This document shows, in pieces, positions 44,594 through 45,507 of a stretch of 45,507 bases of DNA. The stretch is from Gammaproteobacteria bacterium (GTDB lineage Bacteria; Pseudomonadota; Gammaproteobacteria; GCA-001735895): NCBI GenBank assembly GCA_014382695.1, contig JACNJF010000099.1:1-45507 (forward strand), given 5' to 3'. A program made the position numbers and the translations under genes. Positions within the stretch are counted from its first letter, which is position 1. Every line of letters starts with the position of its first letter. The notes under the pieces were generated by a model. That model worked only from the letters and a program-made list of their open reading frames with translations. It did not search any database and was not told the origin of the DNA.

Positions 44594-45507
44594 ATGAAAA
44601 CATTAAGCCGTTATTTACTACTGGCTCTGATCCTGTTTAGCACCGTGGCCGGCGCAGAACGGATCAAGGACTTGACCCAGATTCAGGGCGTACGCAGCAA
44701 CCAGCTGGTCGGTTATGGACTGGTCGTTGGTCTGGATGGTACCGGTGATCAAACCGCGCAAACCCCGTTTACGGTGCAGAGTCTGAAAAGTATGCTGTCT
44801 CAATACGGCATTACGCTACCAGCGAATGTGAATCCACAGGTGAAGAATATCGCTGCGGTCAGTATCCATGCCGATCTGCCGCCATTCGCCAAGATTGGCC
44901 AGACCATCGACATAACGGTTTCATCACTGGGTAACTCGAAAAGCCTGCGTGGCGGTAGCCTGCTGATGACCCCGCTGAAAGGTGCGGATGGGCAGATCTA
45001 TGCGATGGCCCAGGGCAACCTGATTGTGGGTGGGCTGGGTGTGCAGGGTGCAGACGGATCGAGCGTAACCATTAACGTGCCGAGTGTCGGGCGGATACCG
45101 AATGGTGCTTCGATCGAACACGAGATTAGCAATCCTTTTGCGCTGGGCAATCATATTACACTCAACCTGAGACAGCCGGATTTCACCACCGCGAAACGCC
45201 TGGCCGATATCATCAACCGCGTGTTAGGGCCGGATAATGCTTTTGCGCAGGATAGTGTGTCGGTCAAAATCAATGCACCGCAGAACATTTCGCAACGCGT
45301 AGGCTATATGTCGTTTATCGAAAACCTCGAGTTTGAACCGGGCGAAGCGGCGGCCAAGGTGATCGTGAATTCACGCACCGGTACCGTCGTGATCGGCAAT
45401 CATGTGCGGGTTTATTCGGCGGCGGTTTCGCATGGCAATATGACGGTGACCATCACCAACACCAATCAGGTGAGTCAGCCGAATGCGCTGGCGGGTGGTG
45501 ATACGGT
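44594..45507 (+). CDS. flgI: flagellar P-ring protein FlgI (cut by window end)
   Basis: Absent from the ORF track because it has no stop in the window. Translation from the ATG at 44594 gives a signal peptide ([21 protein letters not shown]) followed by [21 protein letters not shown] and [22 protein letters not shown], the FlgI signatures, and [21 protein letters not shown] further on. About 304 codons are present of a usual 365 or so. AGGAG lies six bases before the ATG; a second ATG at 44591 is too close. FlgI is the periplasmic P-ring subunit exported by Sec. It continues the flgGHI operon. Confidence 0.96.
   Translation, partial: MKTLSRYLLLALILFSTVAGAERIKDLTQIQGVRSNQLVGYGLVVGLDGTGDQTAQTPFTVQSLKSMLSQYGITLPANVNPQVKNIAAVSIHADLPPFAKIGQTIDITVSSLGNSKSLRGGSLLMTPLKGADGQIYAMAQGNLIVGGLGVQGADGSSVTINVPSVGRIPNGASIEHEISNPFALGNHITLNLRQPDFTTAKRLADIINRVLGPDNAFAQDSVSVKINAPQNISQRVGYMSFIENLEFEPGEAAAKVIVNSRTGTVVIGNHVRVYSAAVSHGNMTVTITNTNQVSQPNALAGGDT

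Overview
The window is a chromosomal segment of a gammaproteobacterium outside the Enterobacterales. Three things point there: the nadB | rpoE(algU)-rseA-rseB-rseC-degP(mucD)-lepA-lepB-DUF4845-rnc-era-recO-pdxJ order known from Pseudomonas and relatives, a GacS/BarA-type kinase next to acpS and cysM-rlmD, and a sigma-54-type promoter in front of flagellar genes. Genes are dense, base composition looks even, and no insertion sequence, integrase, phage gene or CRISPR array is visible. Genus cannot be set from the sequence alone.

Layout. 1-2.7 kb: a DUF3530 secreted hydrolase and nadB (convergent). 2.9-7.1 kb: the envelope-stress sigma factor with its anti-sigma system and periplasmic protease. 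7.1-14.0 kb: a small glutaredoxin-like protein, then LepA, signal peptidase, DUF4845, RNase III, Era, RecO, PdxJ and AcpS, largely overlapping or tightly spaced. 13.9-19.7 kb (minus): a three-gene operon of TonB-dependent receptor, periplasmic ABC-type binding protein and GacS/BarA-type hybrid kinase. 19.8-24.6 kb: cysM, a DEDDy exonuclease, rlmD, then glnK-amtB. 24.7-28.4 kb: a Tat-exported PhoD-like phosphatase, a poly-glycine lipoprotein of unknown function, tRNA-Arg(CCT) and a DUF523 protein. 28.6-31.9 kb: pta-ackA. 32.0-36.1 kb (minus): a cytochrome c-DUF302 fusion, then an operon joining an MlaC-like protein to an ExbB/MotA-like and an ExbD/MotB-like coiled-coil protein. 36.2-42.0 kb: tRNA-Leu(CAA), queA-tgt-yajC-secD-secF with a CACGAAG repeat element between queA and tgt. 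42.1-45.5 kb: a tandem rhodanese protein (minus), then flgG-flgH-flgI (flgI cut by the window end) behind a near-consensus sigma-54 promoter.

Most of the window is conserved housekeeping DNA. The parts that deserve attention are (i) the MlaC-like/ExbB-like/ExbD-like operon, which suggests a proton-driven envelope machine tied to a lipid-binding protein, (ii) the receptor/binding-protein/hybrid-kinase operon, which occupies the gacS-cysM interval and could feed an extracellular cue into the Gac/Bar pathway, and (iii) the diheme cytochrome-DUF302 fusion, whose second heme domain seems to lack the usual axial methionine. All family assignments were made by reading the translations; no database search was run.
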